A stretch of 64,000 bases of DNA from the NCBI RefSeq assembly GCF_013410955.1, contig NZ_JACCCG010000007.1:33019-97018 (forward strand), read 5' to 3'. This document shows positions 43,152-51,551 of this stretch, piece after piece. This stretch comes from Microbacterium sp. AK009 (lineage in GTDB: Bacteria; Actinomycetota; Actinomycetes; Actinomycetales; Microbacteriaceae). Under the pieces are notes generated by a model. That model was not told where the DNA came from, did not search any database, and saw only the letters and a program-made list of their open reading frames with translations. The translations under genes and the position numbers were made by a program. Position 1 is the first letter of the stretch, and each line of letters begins with the position of its first letter.

Positions 43152-44111
43152 GTGGAACACGATGACGGGATGCCGCATGAACTCCCGCCGACCCTGCAGA
43201 CGCCGTTCTCCGTGCGCGCCGCCCTGCAGGCGGGTGTCACGCCGAAACGTCTTCGCGGCCGCGACCTCGACACGCCCTTCTGGGGCGCTCGGAGCATCCC
43301 GATCCCGGCGCGATCGGACCTCCCCAGTGAAGCCGTCGTCAACGCCGCTCTCGAGTATCGACCGGTCATGGCCGCGAACCAGTTCTTCAGCCACGTCACG
43401 GCTGCCGCTCTCTGGGGGCTCCCGATTCCCCCGCACGTCCTGCGAGCCGCCGTCCGGAACGGACCCGACGTCGCCGTCTTCGGTCCGGCGCGTCACCCCC
43501 GGCGGCACGGCATCCGCGGGCACGAAGTGCACCCCGCGTCGGCGTACATCGTCGAGCACCCCGGGCACGGGCTACGACTCACCTCGCCCGCCAGCACCTG
43601 GGCGGCGCTCGGTGCGACGCTCCGTGATCCGTACGACCTCATCGCGGTCGGCGACGCGGCGGTGCGCGAGCGCATGTTCCGAGACGACACGCCTCCCTTG
43701 GCGACTCTCGAACACCTCACCGCCGCCGCCGCGGTGCCCCGCCGGGTCGGCGCTGCGGCGCTCCGCGCGGCGCTGCCGCGCATCCGCACCCGATCAGCTT
43801 CTCCGCGCGAAACCCGGTGCCGGCTGCTCCTGATCGACGCGGGCCTCCCCGAACCTGCCCTGAACCATGAGGTCCGCGACCACACCGGCCGGGTGATCGC
43901 CTGCGTCGACCTGGCGTACCCCGAGGCTCGCGTGGCCATCGAGTACGAAGGCGAGCACCACCTGTTCACCCGCGAGCAGTGGGCCCGCGACCTCGCCCGG
44001 TACGAAGCGCTCGCCGCCGCGGGCTGGTTCGTGGTCCGCGTATCGGCGGCGCACCTCGAGGACGGCGACGCCGCCCTCGCAGCGCGTGTGCGGGCCGCAC
44101 TGACGCGGTGA
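43152..44111 (+). CDS. DUF559-type protein with Vsr-like endonuclease fold
   Basis: A 319-residue protein. The N-terminal ~220 residues include a helical region like those found in many actinobacterial AbiEi-like proteins (FFSHVTAAALWGLPIP). The C-terminal domain CRLLLIDAGLPEPALNHEVRDHTGRVIACVDLAYPEARVAIEYEGEHHLFTREQWARDLARYEALAAAGWFVVRV has the D...E-x-E pattern of the Vsr/DUF559 nuclease fold. Such genes occur singly in many copies in these genomes; their role is unknown. GTG 43152 has GGAAGAG 7 nt upstream; ATG 43170 is the alternative. Confidence 0.8.
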   Translation: MEHDDGMPHELPPTLQTPFSVRAALQAGVTPKRLRGRDLDTPFWGARSIPIPARSDLPSEAVVNAALEYRPVMAANQFFSHVTAAALWGLPIPPHVLRAAVRNGPDVAVFGPARHPRRHGIRGHEVHPASAYIVEHPGHGLRLTSPASTWAALGATLRDPYDLIAVGDAAVRERMFRDDTPPLATLEHLTAAAAVPRRVGAAALRAALPRIRTRSASPRETRCRLLLIDAGLPEPALNHEVRDHTGRVIACVDLAYPEARVAIEYEGEHHLFTREQWARDLARYEALAAAGWFVVRVSAAHLEDGDAALAARVRAALTR

Positions 44112-44238
44112 CCGGCCACCTCCGCACGACGCTATATGCCCACGGCGAACACGGGCATCGGGCCGGGGCCCGCTGGCTACCCTCGATCTAGACGCAGTGG
44201 AAGCAATCGACCCGACGCGTCGTAGAGGAGAGTGAACG

Positions 44239-46764
44239 ATGTTCGAGAGATTCACCGACCGAGCCCGTCGTGTGGTTGTGCTCGCCCAAGAAGAGGCGAA
44301 GATGCTCAACCACAACTACATCGGCACCGAGCACATCCTGCTGGGGCTGATCCACGAGGGTGAGGGCGTTGCCGCGAAGGCGCTCGAGTCCCTCGGCATC
44401 TCGCTGGACGCCGTGCGCGAGCAGGTGCAGGACATCATCGGCCAGGGGCAGCAGCAGCCCACCGGCCACATCCCGTTCACGCCGCGCGCGAAGAAAGTTC
44501 TCGAGCTCAGCCTCCGCGAGGCCCTCCAGCTCGGCCACAACTACATCGGCACCGAGCACATCCTCCTCGGCCTCATCCGCGAGGGCGAGGGTGTCGCCGC
44601 GCAGGTGCTCGTCAAGCTCGGCGCCGACCTGAACAAGGTGCGCCAGCAGGTGATCCAGCTGCTCTCGGGCTACCAGGGCAAGGAGCCCGCGGGCGTGTCC
44701 ACCGGCGCCGGCGAGCAGCAGAGCTCCGGTCCGCAGGGCGGCTCGCAGGTGCTCGACCAGTTCGGCCGCAACCTCACCCAGGCCGCGCGCGACAACAAGC
44801 TCGACCCCGTCATCGGGCGTGAGAAGGAGATCGAGCGGGTCATGCAGATCCTCTCGCGCCGCTCCAAGAACAACCCGGTCCTCATCGGTGAGCCCGGCGT
44901 CGGCAAGACCGCCGTCGTCGAGGGTCTCGCCCAGGCGATCGTGAAGGGCGACGTGCCCGAGACGCTGAAGGACAAGCAGCTCTACTCCCTCGACCTCGGG
45001 TCGCTCATAGCCGGGTCCCGCTACCGCGGCGACTTCGAGGAGCGCCTGAAGAAGGTCACCAAGGAGATCCGCACCCGCGGCGACATCATCGTCTTCATCG
45101 ACGAGATCCACACCCTGGTCGGCGCGGGCGCTGCCGAGGGCGCCATCGACGCGGCATCCATTCTGAAGCCGCTCCTCGCTCGCGGTGAGCTGCAGACGAT
45201 CGGCGCCACGACACTCGACGAGTACCGCAAGCATTTCGAGAAGGATGCTGCGCTGGAGCGTCGCTTCCAGCCGATTCAGGTCGCCGAGCCCAGCCTCCCC
45301 CACGCGATCAACATCCTGAAGGGCCTGCGCGACCGGTACGAGGCGCACCACAAGGTGCAGATCACCGACGGCGCGATCGTCGCGGCCGCGAACCTCGCCG
45401 ACCGCTACATCTCCGACCGGTTCCTCCCCGACAAGGCGATCGACCTGATCGATGAGGCGGGGGCCCGCCTGCGCCTGTCGATCCTGTCCAGCCCTCCCGA
45501 GCTCCGTGAGTTCGACGACAAGATCGCCAAGGTCCGCGAGGACAAGGAGCGCGCGAGCGAGGAGCAGGACTTCGAGAAGGCCGCGTCGCTGCGCGACGAG
45601 GAGAAGTCGCTGCTGGCCGAGCGCCTGCGCCTGGAGAAGCAGTGGCGCTCGGGTGACGTCGCCAGCCACGCGGTGGTCGACGAGGGTCTGATCGCCGAGG
45701 TGCTCGCCCAGGCCACCGGCATCCCGGTGTTCAAGCTCACCGAGGAGGAGTCCAGCCGCCTGGTCTTCATGGAGAAGGCCCTGCACCAGCGGGTCATCGG
45801 CCAGGAGGAGGCGATCGCCGCGCTGTCGAAGACGATCCGCCGTCAGCGTGCGGGCCTCAAAGACCCCAAGCGCCCCTCAGGCTCGTTCATCTTCGCCGGT
45901 CCCACCGGTGTGGGAAAGACCGAGCTCGCCAAGGCGCTTGCCGAGTTCCTCTTCGACGACGAGTCGGCGCTGATCTCGCTCGACATGTCGGAGTTCGGTG
46001 AGAAGCACACCGTCTCGCGGCTGTTCGGTGCCCCTCCCGGGTTCGTCGGCTTCGAAGAGGGCGGGCAGCTGACCGAGAAGGTGCGGCGGAAGCCCTTCAG
46101 CGTGGTGCTCTTCGACGAGATCGAGAAGGCCCACCCCGACATCTTCAACTCGCTCCTGCAGATCCTCGAAGAGGGCCGACTGACCGACGGTCAGGGTCGC
46201 GTCATCGACTTCAAGAACACCGTCATCATCATGACGACGAACCTCGGGTCGTCGGCGATCGCGGGCGGCCCCGTCGGCTTCCAGGTGGAGGGCGACCAGG
46301 GCACGACCTACGACCGGATGAAGGGCAAGGTCAACGAGGAGCTCAAGCGCAACTTCAAGCCCGAGTTCCTCAACCGCGTCGACGACATCATCGTCTTCCC
46401 GCAGCTGAACAAGGACGAGCTCCGTCAGATCGTGGGTCTGTTCACCAAGCGCCTCGGCGAGCGTCTGCTCGACCGCGACATGACGGTGGAGCTGACCGAT
46501 GCCGCGAAGGACAAGCTGATCGAGATCGGCTTCGACCCGGCGCTCGGCGCCCGGCCCCTCCGCCGCGCCATGCAGCGCGAGGTGGAGGACCGCCTGTCGG
46601 AGAAGATCCTGCACGGTGAGCTCGAGCCCGGCGACCACGTGAAGGTCGACGCCGAGAACGGCGAGTTCGTCTTCGAGCACGGCCCGCGCGGCGACAAGGT
46701 CGCCGTCGGGGTCGGCGCCGCCGGTGAGATCACCGCGACGCCCGACATCGTCGCGGGAGGCTGA
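44239..46764 (+). CDS. clpC: ATP-dependent Clp protease ATPase subunit ClpC
   Basis: An 841-residue Hsp100 protein. Two Clp_N repeats (residues ~1-145) precede AAA domain 1 with Walker A GEPGVGKT (~217), a middle segment with a UVR motif ([21 protein letters not shown]), and AAA domain 2 with GPTGVGKTE (~554). It unfolds substrates for ClpP and is essential in most actinobacteria. ATG at 44239 has GAGGAGAG 6 nt upstream. A strong terminator follows 16 bp after the stop. Confidence 0.96.
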   Translation: MFERFTDRARRVVVLAQEEAKMLNHNYIGTEHILLGLIHEGEGVAAKALESLGISLDAVREQVQDIIGQGQQQPTGHIPFTPRAKKVLELSLREALQLGHNYIGTEHILLGLIREGEGVAAQVLVKLGADLNKVRQQVIQLLSGYQGKEPAGVSTGAGEQQSSGPQGGSQVLDQFGRNLTQAARDNKLDPVIGREKEIERVMQILSRRSKNNPVLIGEPGVGKTAVVEGLAQAIVKGDVPETLKDKQLYSLDLGSLIAGSRYRGDFEERLKKVTKEIRTRGDIIVFIDEIHTLVGAGAAEGAIDAASILKPLLARGELQTIGATTLDEYRKHFEKDAALERRFQPIQVAEPSLPHAINILKGLRDRYEAHHKVQITDGAIVAAANLADRYISDRFLPDKAIDLIDEAGARLRLSILSSPPELREFDDKIAKVREDKERASEEQDFEKAASLRDEEKSLLAERLRLEKQWRSGDVASHAVVDEGLIAEVLAQATGIPVFKLTEEESSRLVFMEKALHQRVIGQEEAIAALSKTIRRQRAGLKDPKRPSGSFIFAGPTGVGKTELAKALAEFLFDDESALISLDMSEFGEKHTVSRLFGAPPGFVGFEEGGQLTEKVRRKPFSVVLFDEIEKAHPDIFNSLLQILEEGRLTDGQGRVIDFKNTVIIMTTNLGSSAIAGGPVGFQVEGDQGTTYDRMKGKVNEELKRNFKPEFLNRVDDIIVFPQLNKDELRQIVGLFTKRLGERLLDRDMTVELTDAAKDKLIEIGFDPALGARPLRRAMQREVEDRLSEKILHGELEPGDHVKVDAENGEFVFEHGPRGDKVAVGVGAAGEITATPDIVAGG

Positions 46765-46780
46765 GCCAGTCGGAGCGACA

Positions 46781-46812
46781 GGGGCGGGTACCGGGGAACC
46801 GGTACCCGCCCC
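46781..46812 (+). terminator. Terminator after clpC
   Basis: A perfect 14-bp stem GGGGCGGGTACCGG / CCGGTACCCGCCCC with a GGAA loop, 16 bp past the clpC stop, followed by TTCGTCT. Confidence 0.85.
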
Positions 46813-46840
46813 TTCGTCTGTCGCCGCCGGGAACGGGGCG

Positions 46841-46846
46841 TATCGT
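46841..46846 (+). promoter_or_regulatory. -10 hexamer of leaderless promoter for the acetyltransferase
   Basis: TATCGT ends 7 nt before ATG 46854, which decides the start against GTG 46845 inside the hexamer. Confidence 0.5.
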
Positions 46847-46853
46847 GGACCCG

Positions 46854-47357
46854 ATGTCCGACTACACCGTCCGCCCCGCGCGCACCGCCGACATCCGCGG
46901 CATCCAGACTCTTCTGGAGCCCTATGTACAGAAGCGCATCCTGCTCGGCAAGGACCTCGTGGTGCTGTACGAGTCGACCCAGCAGTTCGTCGTCGCCGAG
47001 AGTGCCGACGGGGTTCTGATCGGATGCGGCGCACTGCACGTCATGTGGGAAGACCTCGGTGAGGTGCGCACCCTCATCGTCGCGGACGAATGGCTTCACC
47101 ACGGCGTAGGCCGGGCTCTGGTCAACCACCTGGAGGAGAACGCGCGCACCCTCGGGCTCACGCGGCTGTTCTGCCTGACCTTCGAAGTGGACTTCTTCCG
47201 CAGTCGGGGGTTCGACGAGATCGGAGAGCAGATCGTCGACCCCGACGTCTACTCCCAGCTGGTGCGCAGCCCCGATGAGGGCATCGCCGAATTCCTCGAT
47301 CTCGCGCATGTGAAACCGAACACCCTCGGCAACACGCGCATGCTCAAGAATCTCTGA
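46854..47357 (+). CDS. GNAT-type amino-acid N-acetyltransferase (ArgA-like)
   Basis: A 167-residue stand-alone acetyltransferase of the type that replaces the kinase-fused ArgA in actinobacteria: VRPARTADIRGIQTLLEPYVQKRILLGKDLVVLYES, GCGALHVMWEDLGEVRTLIVADEWLHHGVGRALVNHLEENARTLGLTRLFCLTFEVDFFRSRGF. It probably makes N-acetylglutamate for arginine synthesis; this rests on family resemblance. It lies alone between two terminators. Confidence 0.82.
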   Translation: MSDYTVRPARTADIRGIQTLLEPYVQKRILLGKDLVVLYESTQQFVVAESADGVLIGCGALHVMWEDLGEVRTLIVADEWLHHGVGRALVNHLEENARTLGLTRLFCLTFEVDFFRSRGFDEIGEQIVDPDVYSQLVRSPDEGIAEFLDLAHVKPNTLGNTRMLKNL

Positions 47358-47497
47358 TCTGTCACCGACGTCCTTATACGCCTTCTCCGCCGGCGAAGCA
47401 AGGGTTCGAGCGAATCATCCAGCGTCTGCTCAGATAGGTCGAGCGTTTCACCCGGAGCGCGCACACGGCCCCATGGCCTGACCCACAAGGAGAGATC

Positions 47498-47776
47498 ATG
47501 CTCTGGACCATCCTCGGCCTCATCGTCATCGGCCTCATCGCCGGTCTCATCGCTCGCGCCGTCATCCCCGGCAAGCAGAGCATGGGCATCCTGCTGACCA
47601 TCGTGCTCGGCATCGTCGGCTCGTTCGTCGGCGGATTCCTCGGATTCCTGATCTTCGGCGCCGACCCCATGGGCGGCTTCCTGCAGCCGGCCGGCATCAT
47701 CGGCTCGATCATCGGCGCCATCATCGTGCTGGGGATCTACGTCCTCGTCACGCGCAACCGCAGCGTCACCCGCTGA
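47498..47776 (+). CDS. GlsB/YeaQ/YmgE-family small membrane protein
   Basis: A 92-residue protein with three membrane segments: LWTILGLIVIGLIAGLIARAVIPGKQ, LLTIVLGIVGSFVGGFLGFLIFG and PAGIIGSIIGAIIVLGIYVLV. The Gly-rich pattern is that of the stress-induced GlsB/YeaQ/YmgE family (transglycosylase-associated proteins), whose function is uncertain. AAGGAGA lies 5 nt before ATG 47498. A strong terminator follows. Confidence 0.9.
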   Translation: MLWTILGLIVIGLIAGLIARAVIPGKQSMGILLTIVLGIVGSFVGGFLGFLIFGADPMGGFLQPAGIIGSIIGAIIVLGIYVLVTRNRSVTR

Positions 47777-47787
47777 CCGACGCCTCC

Positions 47788-47824
47788 GCGCCGGCGCGTC
47801 CACCTCACGGTGGCGCGCCGGCGC
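47788..47824 (+). terminator. Terminator after the YeaQ-family gene
   Basis: GCGCCGGCGCG-T-CCACC and GGTGG-CGCGCCGGCGC form a 16-bp stem with one bulged T and a TCAC loop, followed by TGTCGTT. Confidence 0.85.
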
Positions 47825-47878
47825 TGTCGTTCCCGGGCGTGCAGGGCGTGCCATCCCAGGACGGCGAGGACCGCGACC

Positions 47879-47884
47879 TAGCCT
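47879..47884 (+). promoter_or_regulatory. -10 hexamer of leaderless promoter
   Basis: TAGCCT ends 6 nt before ATG 47891; no Shine-Dalgarno sequence. Confidence 0.5.
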
Positions 47885-47890
47885 GGTCGC

Positions 47891-48616
47891 ATGACCGAAA
47901 CCGTCACACGTCGGCGCCATTCCCCGGCGGTCTATCGCCGGCGGCGCCTCGTGGTGCTTCTCGGTCTCCTCGCCGTCATCGCCCTCGTGGTGTGGCTGGT
48001 CGTCGCGCCGCCCTGGCGCGGCTCCGCCGCCGACAGTCCTGCGCCCGTCGCGTCGCCGACACCGACCGGCGACCCCGTCGCGACCGATCTTCCTGCGCTG
48101 GAGTCCGACGGTTCGGCTGCGACGCCGACGCCCGGGCCAAGCGGTGATAGGGCCGCATCCGACGCCGAGGCTGCAGAGACCGCGGATGACGTCGCTGTCA
48201 CGAGTTCCGCAGAGCCGTGCGTGCCCGGAGACCTGCTCGTCGAGGCTGTCACCGACAAGACCGAGTACGCGGCGGGGGAGAACCCGCAACTGTCCATCCG
48301 GCTCACCAACAACGGCGACGCGTGCACGCTGAACGTCGGGACCACCGGTCAGGTGTTCACGGTGATGAGCGGCAACGACACCTGGTGGAAGTCCACCGAC
48401 TGTCAGGCGGAGCCGAGCGACCTGATGGTGCTTCTCGAGGAGGGCCAGGTCGTCACCAGTGCCGCACCGATCACCTGGGATCGCACGCGATCGTCGGTGG
48501 AGACCTGCGGTGCCACCGAACGCCAGGCCGCGCCGGCGGGAGGGGCGTCGTACCACCTGTACGTGTCGATCGGTGGCATGAACTCCACCAACACCGCGCA
48601 GTTCCTGCTTCAGTGA
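47891..48616 (+). CDS. Membrane-anchored secreted protein of unknown function
   Basis: A 241-residue protein. A basic start (MTETVTRRRHSPAVYRRRR) and one membrane segment (residues ~20-40) are followed by a long Ser/Thr/Pro/Ala linker, then a beta-rich external domain: CVPGDLLVEAVTDKTEYAAGENPQLSIRLTNNGDACTLNVGTTGQVFTVMSG and VETCGATERQAAPAGGASYHLYVSIGG. At least four cysteines suggest disulfides; the domain has the look of an Ig-like fold. Similar proteins are common in Microbacteriaceae without an assigned role. Confidence 0.75.
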   Translation: MTETVTRRRHSPAVYRRRRLVVLLGLLAVIALVVWLVVAPPWRGSAADSPAPVASPTPTGDPVATDLPALESDGSAATPTPGPSGDRAASDAEAAETADDVAVTSSAEPCVPGDLLVEAVTDKTEYAAGENPQLSIRLTNNGDACTLNVGTTGQVFTVMSGNDTWWKSTDCQAEPSDLMVLLEEGQVVTSAAPITWDRTRSSVETCGATERQAAPAGGASYHLYVSIGGMNSTNTAQFLLQ

Positions 48617-48679
48617 GCGACAACCGGCTCCGAAGCGGGCATGAGAAGCGATATATCGCCTGATCGGGCGGTATACCAG

Positions 48680-48711
48680 CCCGGCCGCGGCGTGTGGGCG
48701 CCGCGGCCGGG
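48680..48711 (+). terminator. 13-bp perfect hairpin, probable terminator
   Basis: CCCGGCCGCGGCG / CGCCGCGGCCGGG with a 6-nt loop, 63 bp after the preceding stop codon and followed by GTTAGAGT rather than a T-run. A 12-bp perfect palindrome GCGATATATCGC lies just before it at 48648-48659. Confidence 0.6.
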
Positions 48712-48721
48712 TTAGAGTGGG

Positions 48722-48869
48722 CTGGTCCCTGGACTCAGGAGCACGCACGGTGTCCCCAGCACCGGGCCGGCGTCCCCCAAGTAGCCGGCCCGTCCGAATC
48801 CCCAATCGGTCATCGTGCTTCAGACGGGATTGCGGTCCCCTCGCATCGATGCAGTCGATGCGAGGGGAC
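48722..48869 (+). ncRNA. 6C-like small RNA (C-rich loop hairpins)
   Basis: Three consecutive hairpins present C-rich loops: CGGTG-TCCCCAG-CACCG (48748-48764), GGCCGGC-GTCCCCCAAGTA-GCCGGCC (48765-48790) and CCGA-ATCCCCAA-TCGG (48794-48809). A 15-bp perfect terminator stem follows (GTCCCCTCGCATCGA / TCGATGCGAGGGGAC, 48835-48869, loop TGCAG). This is the plan of the actinobacterial 6C RNA (B11 in Mycobacterium), which regulates mRNAs by pairing its C-rich loops with G-rich targets. TAGAGT (48713-48718) is a likely -10, giving a ~145-nt RNA. The family assignment is from memory of its structure, not a covariance search. Confidence 0.7.
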
Positions 48870-49288
48870 TCACATGCTGTGAACGATCAGTCGGCCCCCA
48901 TGCCCCCTTGGCTCCCAGCTACCCCAGTCGGATCGAGCGGCTTGTGATAGCCCCAGCCCCGCTCGATCGCCGAGATCACACTAACGGGCGCTGAGCGACC
49001 TTGTCCACCGTTTGGGGGACAAGATTTTCTTCTTTTCCGCAGGCGCGGAAGATGGCGCCTACGGGGCCGTATTGCCGTCGGCGTGTCCCCCATTCGGGGG
49101 ACAGCGGAATCACGATGCAGCCACGTATCCTGGAGGGGTCCATCGGGTGAGCGGTCGTCGTTGTCCCCAGCAGCGAGTTCGTCCCCAGCGAGCGTCCAGA
49201 CGTTCCCTGGTGGGCATGGCCCTCCCGCCGAACCTCTCCTCGCAGGGGATCCTCGGGAGGGCCATTGACGTTCCCGTAGGCTGGGGGA
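48870..49288. other. Gene-poor stretch with GGGGGAC/GTCCCC motifs and hairpins
   Basis: No convincing gene is seen. The stretch holds TTGGGGGAC (49012-49020), fully complementary to the 6C loop; a hairpin TGTCCCCC-ATTC-GGGGGACA (49084-49103); two further GTCCCCAGC sequences (49160-49195); and a 12-bp inverted repeat ATGGCCCTCCCG (49216-49227) / CGGGAGGGCCAT (49254-49265) directly before the next gene. A leftward reading ending near 48888 (SVISAIERGWGYHKPLDPTGV) has fair codon use but no credible start. Confidence 0.6.
49277..49282 (+). promoter_or_regulatory. -10 hexamer of leaderless promoter
   Basis: TAGGCT ends 6 nt before ATG 49289. Confidence 0.5.
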
Positions 49289-49696
49289 ATGGCGGGGAAG
49301 AAGCGCGCTCGACGAGCGCCCGATCTGGACTTCCGCAACACGGCGCTCAGCGACGCCCTCCAGACGCAGGACATGGCCGCGGTGGCGTTCGCGCTGCGGC
49401 ATGGTCCCACCGTCGTCCCGCTGCTGCGCGCCGGGGCGCGCGATGACCCGCGTGACGCCGGCGAGGTATGGACCTACCGCGACCCCGAATCGGGGGACCT
49501 CGCCCTGCTGCTGTTCAGCGACGCCGCTCACAAGCCCGAGAGTCTGCCGCCCACCGTGGCGCTGCAGTCGCCGGCCTGGCTGCGCGCCTTCCTCGGGCGC
49601 CATCGTGAGGCCGTGAAAACGGTATTCTTCGACATCGCCGGTCCGCACCCCATGCAGGCATCCCCCGACGACCTCATCGCCGCGCTCGACGCCTGA
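49289..49696 (+). CDS. SseB-like N-terminal domain protein
   Basis: A 135-residue protein: basic start MAGKKRARRAPDLDFRN, then TALSDALQTQDMAAVAFALRHG, ESGDLALLLFSDAAHKPESLPPTVALQSPAWLRAFLGRH and VKTVFFDIAGPHPMQASPDDLIAAL. The FSD...LQSPAWLRAFL pattern matches the SseB N-terminal domain found as single small proteins in actinobacteria; function unknown. The start is set by the leaderless -10. It converges with radA across repeat family F. Confidence 0.75.
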   Translation: MAGKKRARRAPDLDFRNTALSDALQTQDMAAVAFALRHGPTVVPLLRAGARDDPRDAGEVWTYRDPESGDLALLLFSDAAHKPESLPPTVALQSPAWLRAFLGRHREAVKTVFFDIAGPHPMQASPDDLIAALDA

Positions 49697-49747
49697 CCCG
49701 CGCCGCGCTCGACGCCTGATCGCGCCGCGCCGCGCCGTCCCGTCGAT

Positions 49748-50023
49748 GTCGGCGGCACACGGGAGGAGATCGACGTACGGGAGGTTCGGGGGGCGACGGC
49801 GGGGCCTTCGCTGTGCGGATCTCCTCCGGTGTGCCGCTGGGATGGGTTGGCACGGTGATCCGAGTGCGGCGTGTGCGGGCGGTGGGGGTGCGTGTCGGCG
49901 GCACACGGGAGGAGATCGACCTACGGGAGGTTCGGGGGGGCGACGGAGAGGCCTTCCTTGTGCGGATCTCCTCCGGCGTGCCGCTGGGATGGGTCGGCAC
50001 GGTGATCCGAGGCGGCGTGTGCG
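49748..50023. repeat. Two 130-bp palindromic units (family F)
   Basis: Units lie at 49748-49877 and 49894-50023 and match at most positions. In each, GCGGCACACGGGAGGAGATC and GATCTCCTCCGGTGTGCCGC form 20-bp arms with one mismatch (49752-49771 and 49818-49837 in the first). Each unit ends with TCGGCACGGTGATCCGAG-like and GCGGCGTGTGCG segments. They fill the gene-free interval 49697-50092 between the convergent 3' ends of the SseB-like gene and radA. Confidence 0.88.
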
Positions 50024-50092
50024 ATACACACGCAAGCGCGCGACGCCTTGCGGACACGCGGGCACGCCGGCACGCGCGCCCCGCGCGCTGCC

Positions 50093-51454
50093 TCAGAACT
50101 CGGGGATGTCGCGCAGACGCCCGGACGCGTGGGGCACCAGATCGCGCAGCGCGGCGGCGAGATGACCGGATGACGCGTCGACGACTGTGGCGTAGCCGAG
50201 GCGCCCCGCCTCGGTGCGCCGCTGCGCGGCCTGCGTGACCGGCCGCACTTCGCCGGCGAGGGTGAGCTCGCCGATCGCCGCGACCCCGCGCGCCAGGGCC
50301 CGGTCGCGCATCGAGTTGACCACTGCGACCGCGATGGCGAGGTCTGCCGCGGGCTCGAGCAGGCGCACCCCGCCCACGGTCGAGACGTAGACGTCGCAGG
50401 CCGAGACCTTGAGATTCAGCCGCTTCTCGATGACGGCGAGGATCATCGCCACCCGGGCGCCGTCCACGCCGCTGACGACGCGGCGGGCGTTCGGCGACGC
50501 CGTGGGGATCGTGAGCGCCTGGATCTCGACAGGCATCGCCCGCCGGCCCTCGAGCGCGATCGTCACACACGTGCCGGGCACCGGCTCGCCGTGGCCGAGG
50601 AACAGGGCGCTCGGGTCGGGGACCTCGGCGATCCCCTCCCCGGTCATGTCGAAGCATCCGACCTCGTCTGTCGGGCCGAACCGGTTCTTCAGCGCTCGCA
50701 CGAACCGCAGGGATGTCTGCCGGTCGCCCTCGAACTGGCAGACGACGTCGACGAGGTGCTCGAGGATCCGCGGGCCCGCGATCGTGCCGTCTTTCGTGAC
50801 GTGTCCGACGAGGATCGTCGGCAGGGCGCGCTCCTTGGCCACCCGGATGAGGGTGGAAGCGACCTCGCGGACCTGGCTCGGGTGCCCGGCCGCGCCGTCG
50901 GACAGCGCGGAGGACACCGTCTGCACCGAGTCGACGATCAGCAGGTCGGGAGCGACCTCGTCGATGTGGCCGAGGATCGTGGCCAGGTCGGTCTCGCTGG
51001 CCAGATACAGCTCGTCGTGGAGAGCGCCCGTGCGCTCCGCGCGGAGGCGCACCTGGGCGAGCGACTCCTCGGCGCTGGCGTACAGCACGCGCTGGCCGCT
51101 GCGTGCCGTGTGCACCGCCACCTCGAGCAGCAGCGTCGACTTGCCGACCCCCGGCTCTCCGGAGAGGAGGATGGCCGCGCCGGGGACGAGACCCCCGCCG
51201 AGCACGCGATCGAACTCGCCGACCCCCGTCGTCCGCCGCGGGGCGTCCCGCGTGTCGACCGCGGTGATCGGTCGGGCTGCGCGCTGCGCACCCGGCGAAA
51301 CCGATGTGATCTGCGTGGTGATGCCGGTCTGCTCCGAAGCTTCGACGACCGTGCCCCACTGCTGGCACTCGCCGCAACGCCCGACCCAGCGGGCCGTCGT
51401 CCACCCGCATTCCGTGCACCGGTAGGGAGCGGAGGTGGCGGTGCGACGGGGCAT
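50093..51454 (-). CDS. radA: DNA repair protein RadA
   Basis: A 453-residue protein. The N-terminal zinc finger YRCTECGWTTARWVGRCGECQQW (Cys4) is followed by a RecA-like core with Walker A GEPGVGKST and Walker B LLIVDSVQT, the RadA-specific KNRFG motif (ALKNRFGPTDE), and a C-terminal Lon-like domain. It promotes branch migration and processing of recombination intermediates. ATG at 51454 (MPRRTATSAPY). Confidence 0.95.
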   Translation of the reverse strand: MPRRTATSAPYRCTECGWTTARWVGRCGECQQWGTVVEASEQTGITTQITSVSPGAQRAARPITAVDTRDAPRRTTGVGEFDRVLGGGLVPGAAILLSGEPGVGKSTLLLEVAVHTARSGQRVLYASAEESLAQVRLRAERTGALHDELYLASETDLATILGHIDEVAPDLLIVDSVQTVSSALSDGAAGHPSQVREVASTLIRVAKERALPTILVGHVTKDGTIAGPRILEHLVDVVCQFEGDRQTSLRFVRALKNRFGPTDEVGCFDMTGEGIAEVPDPSALFLGHGEPVPGTCVTIALEGRRAMPVEIQALTIPTASPNARRVVSGVDGARVAMILAVIEKRLNLKVSACDVYVSTVGGVRLLEPAADLAIAVAVVNSMRDRALARGVAAIGELTLAGEVRPVTQAAQRRTEAGRLGYATVVDASSGHLAAALRDLVPHASGRLRDIPEF

Positions 51455-51551
51455 GCTGCGACCTTAGCCGGGGCGCCCGACATCCGATCCGCTCACCGTC
51501 GGCGAGGCGCTGCAACCCCCCAGTCGCAGCACCTCGCCCCGGTGGGAAAGG

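Noticed and set aside
44112..44238. ClgR-type operator before clpC
   Set aside because: I looked for a CGC-N5-GCG-like box in the 127-bp leader and found no convincing match.
48888..49410. Leftward reading frames ending in SVISAIERGWGYHKPLDPTGV or NLVPQTVDKVAQRPLV
   Set aside because: Short segments look protein-like, but no start, ribosome site or continuous coding signal was found, and the region is full of GTCCCC hairpins.
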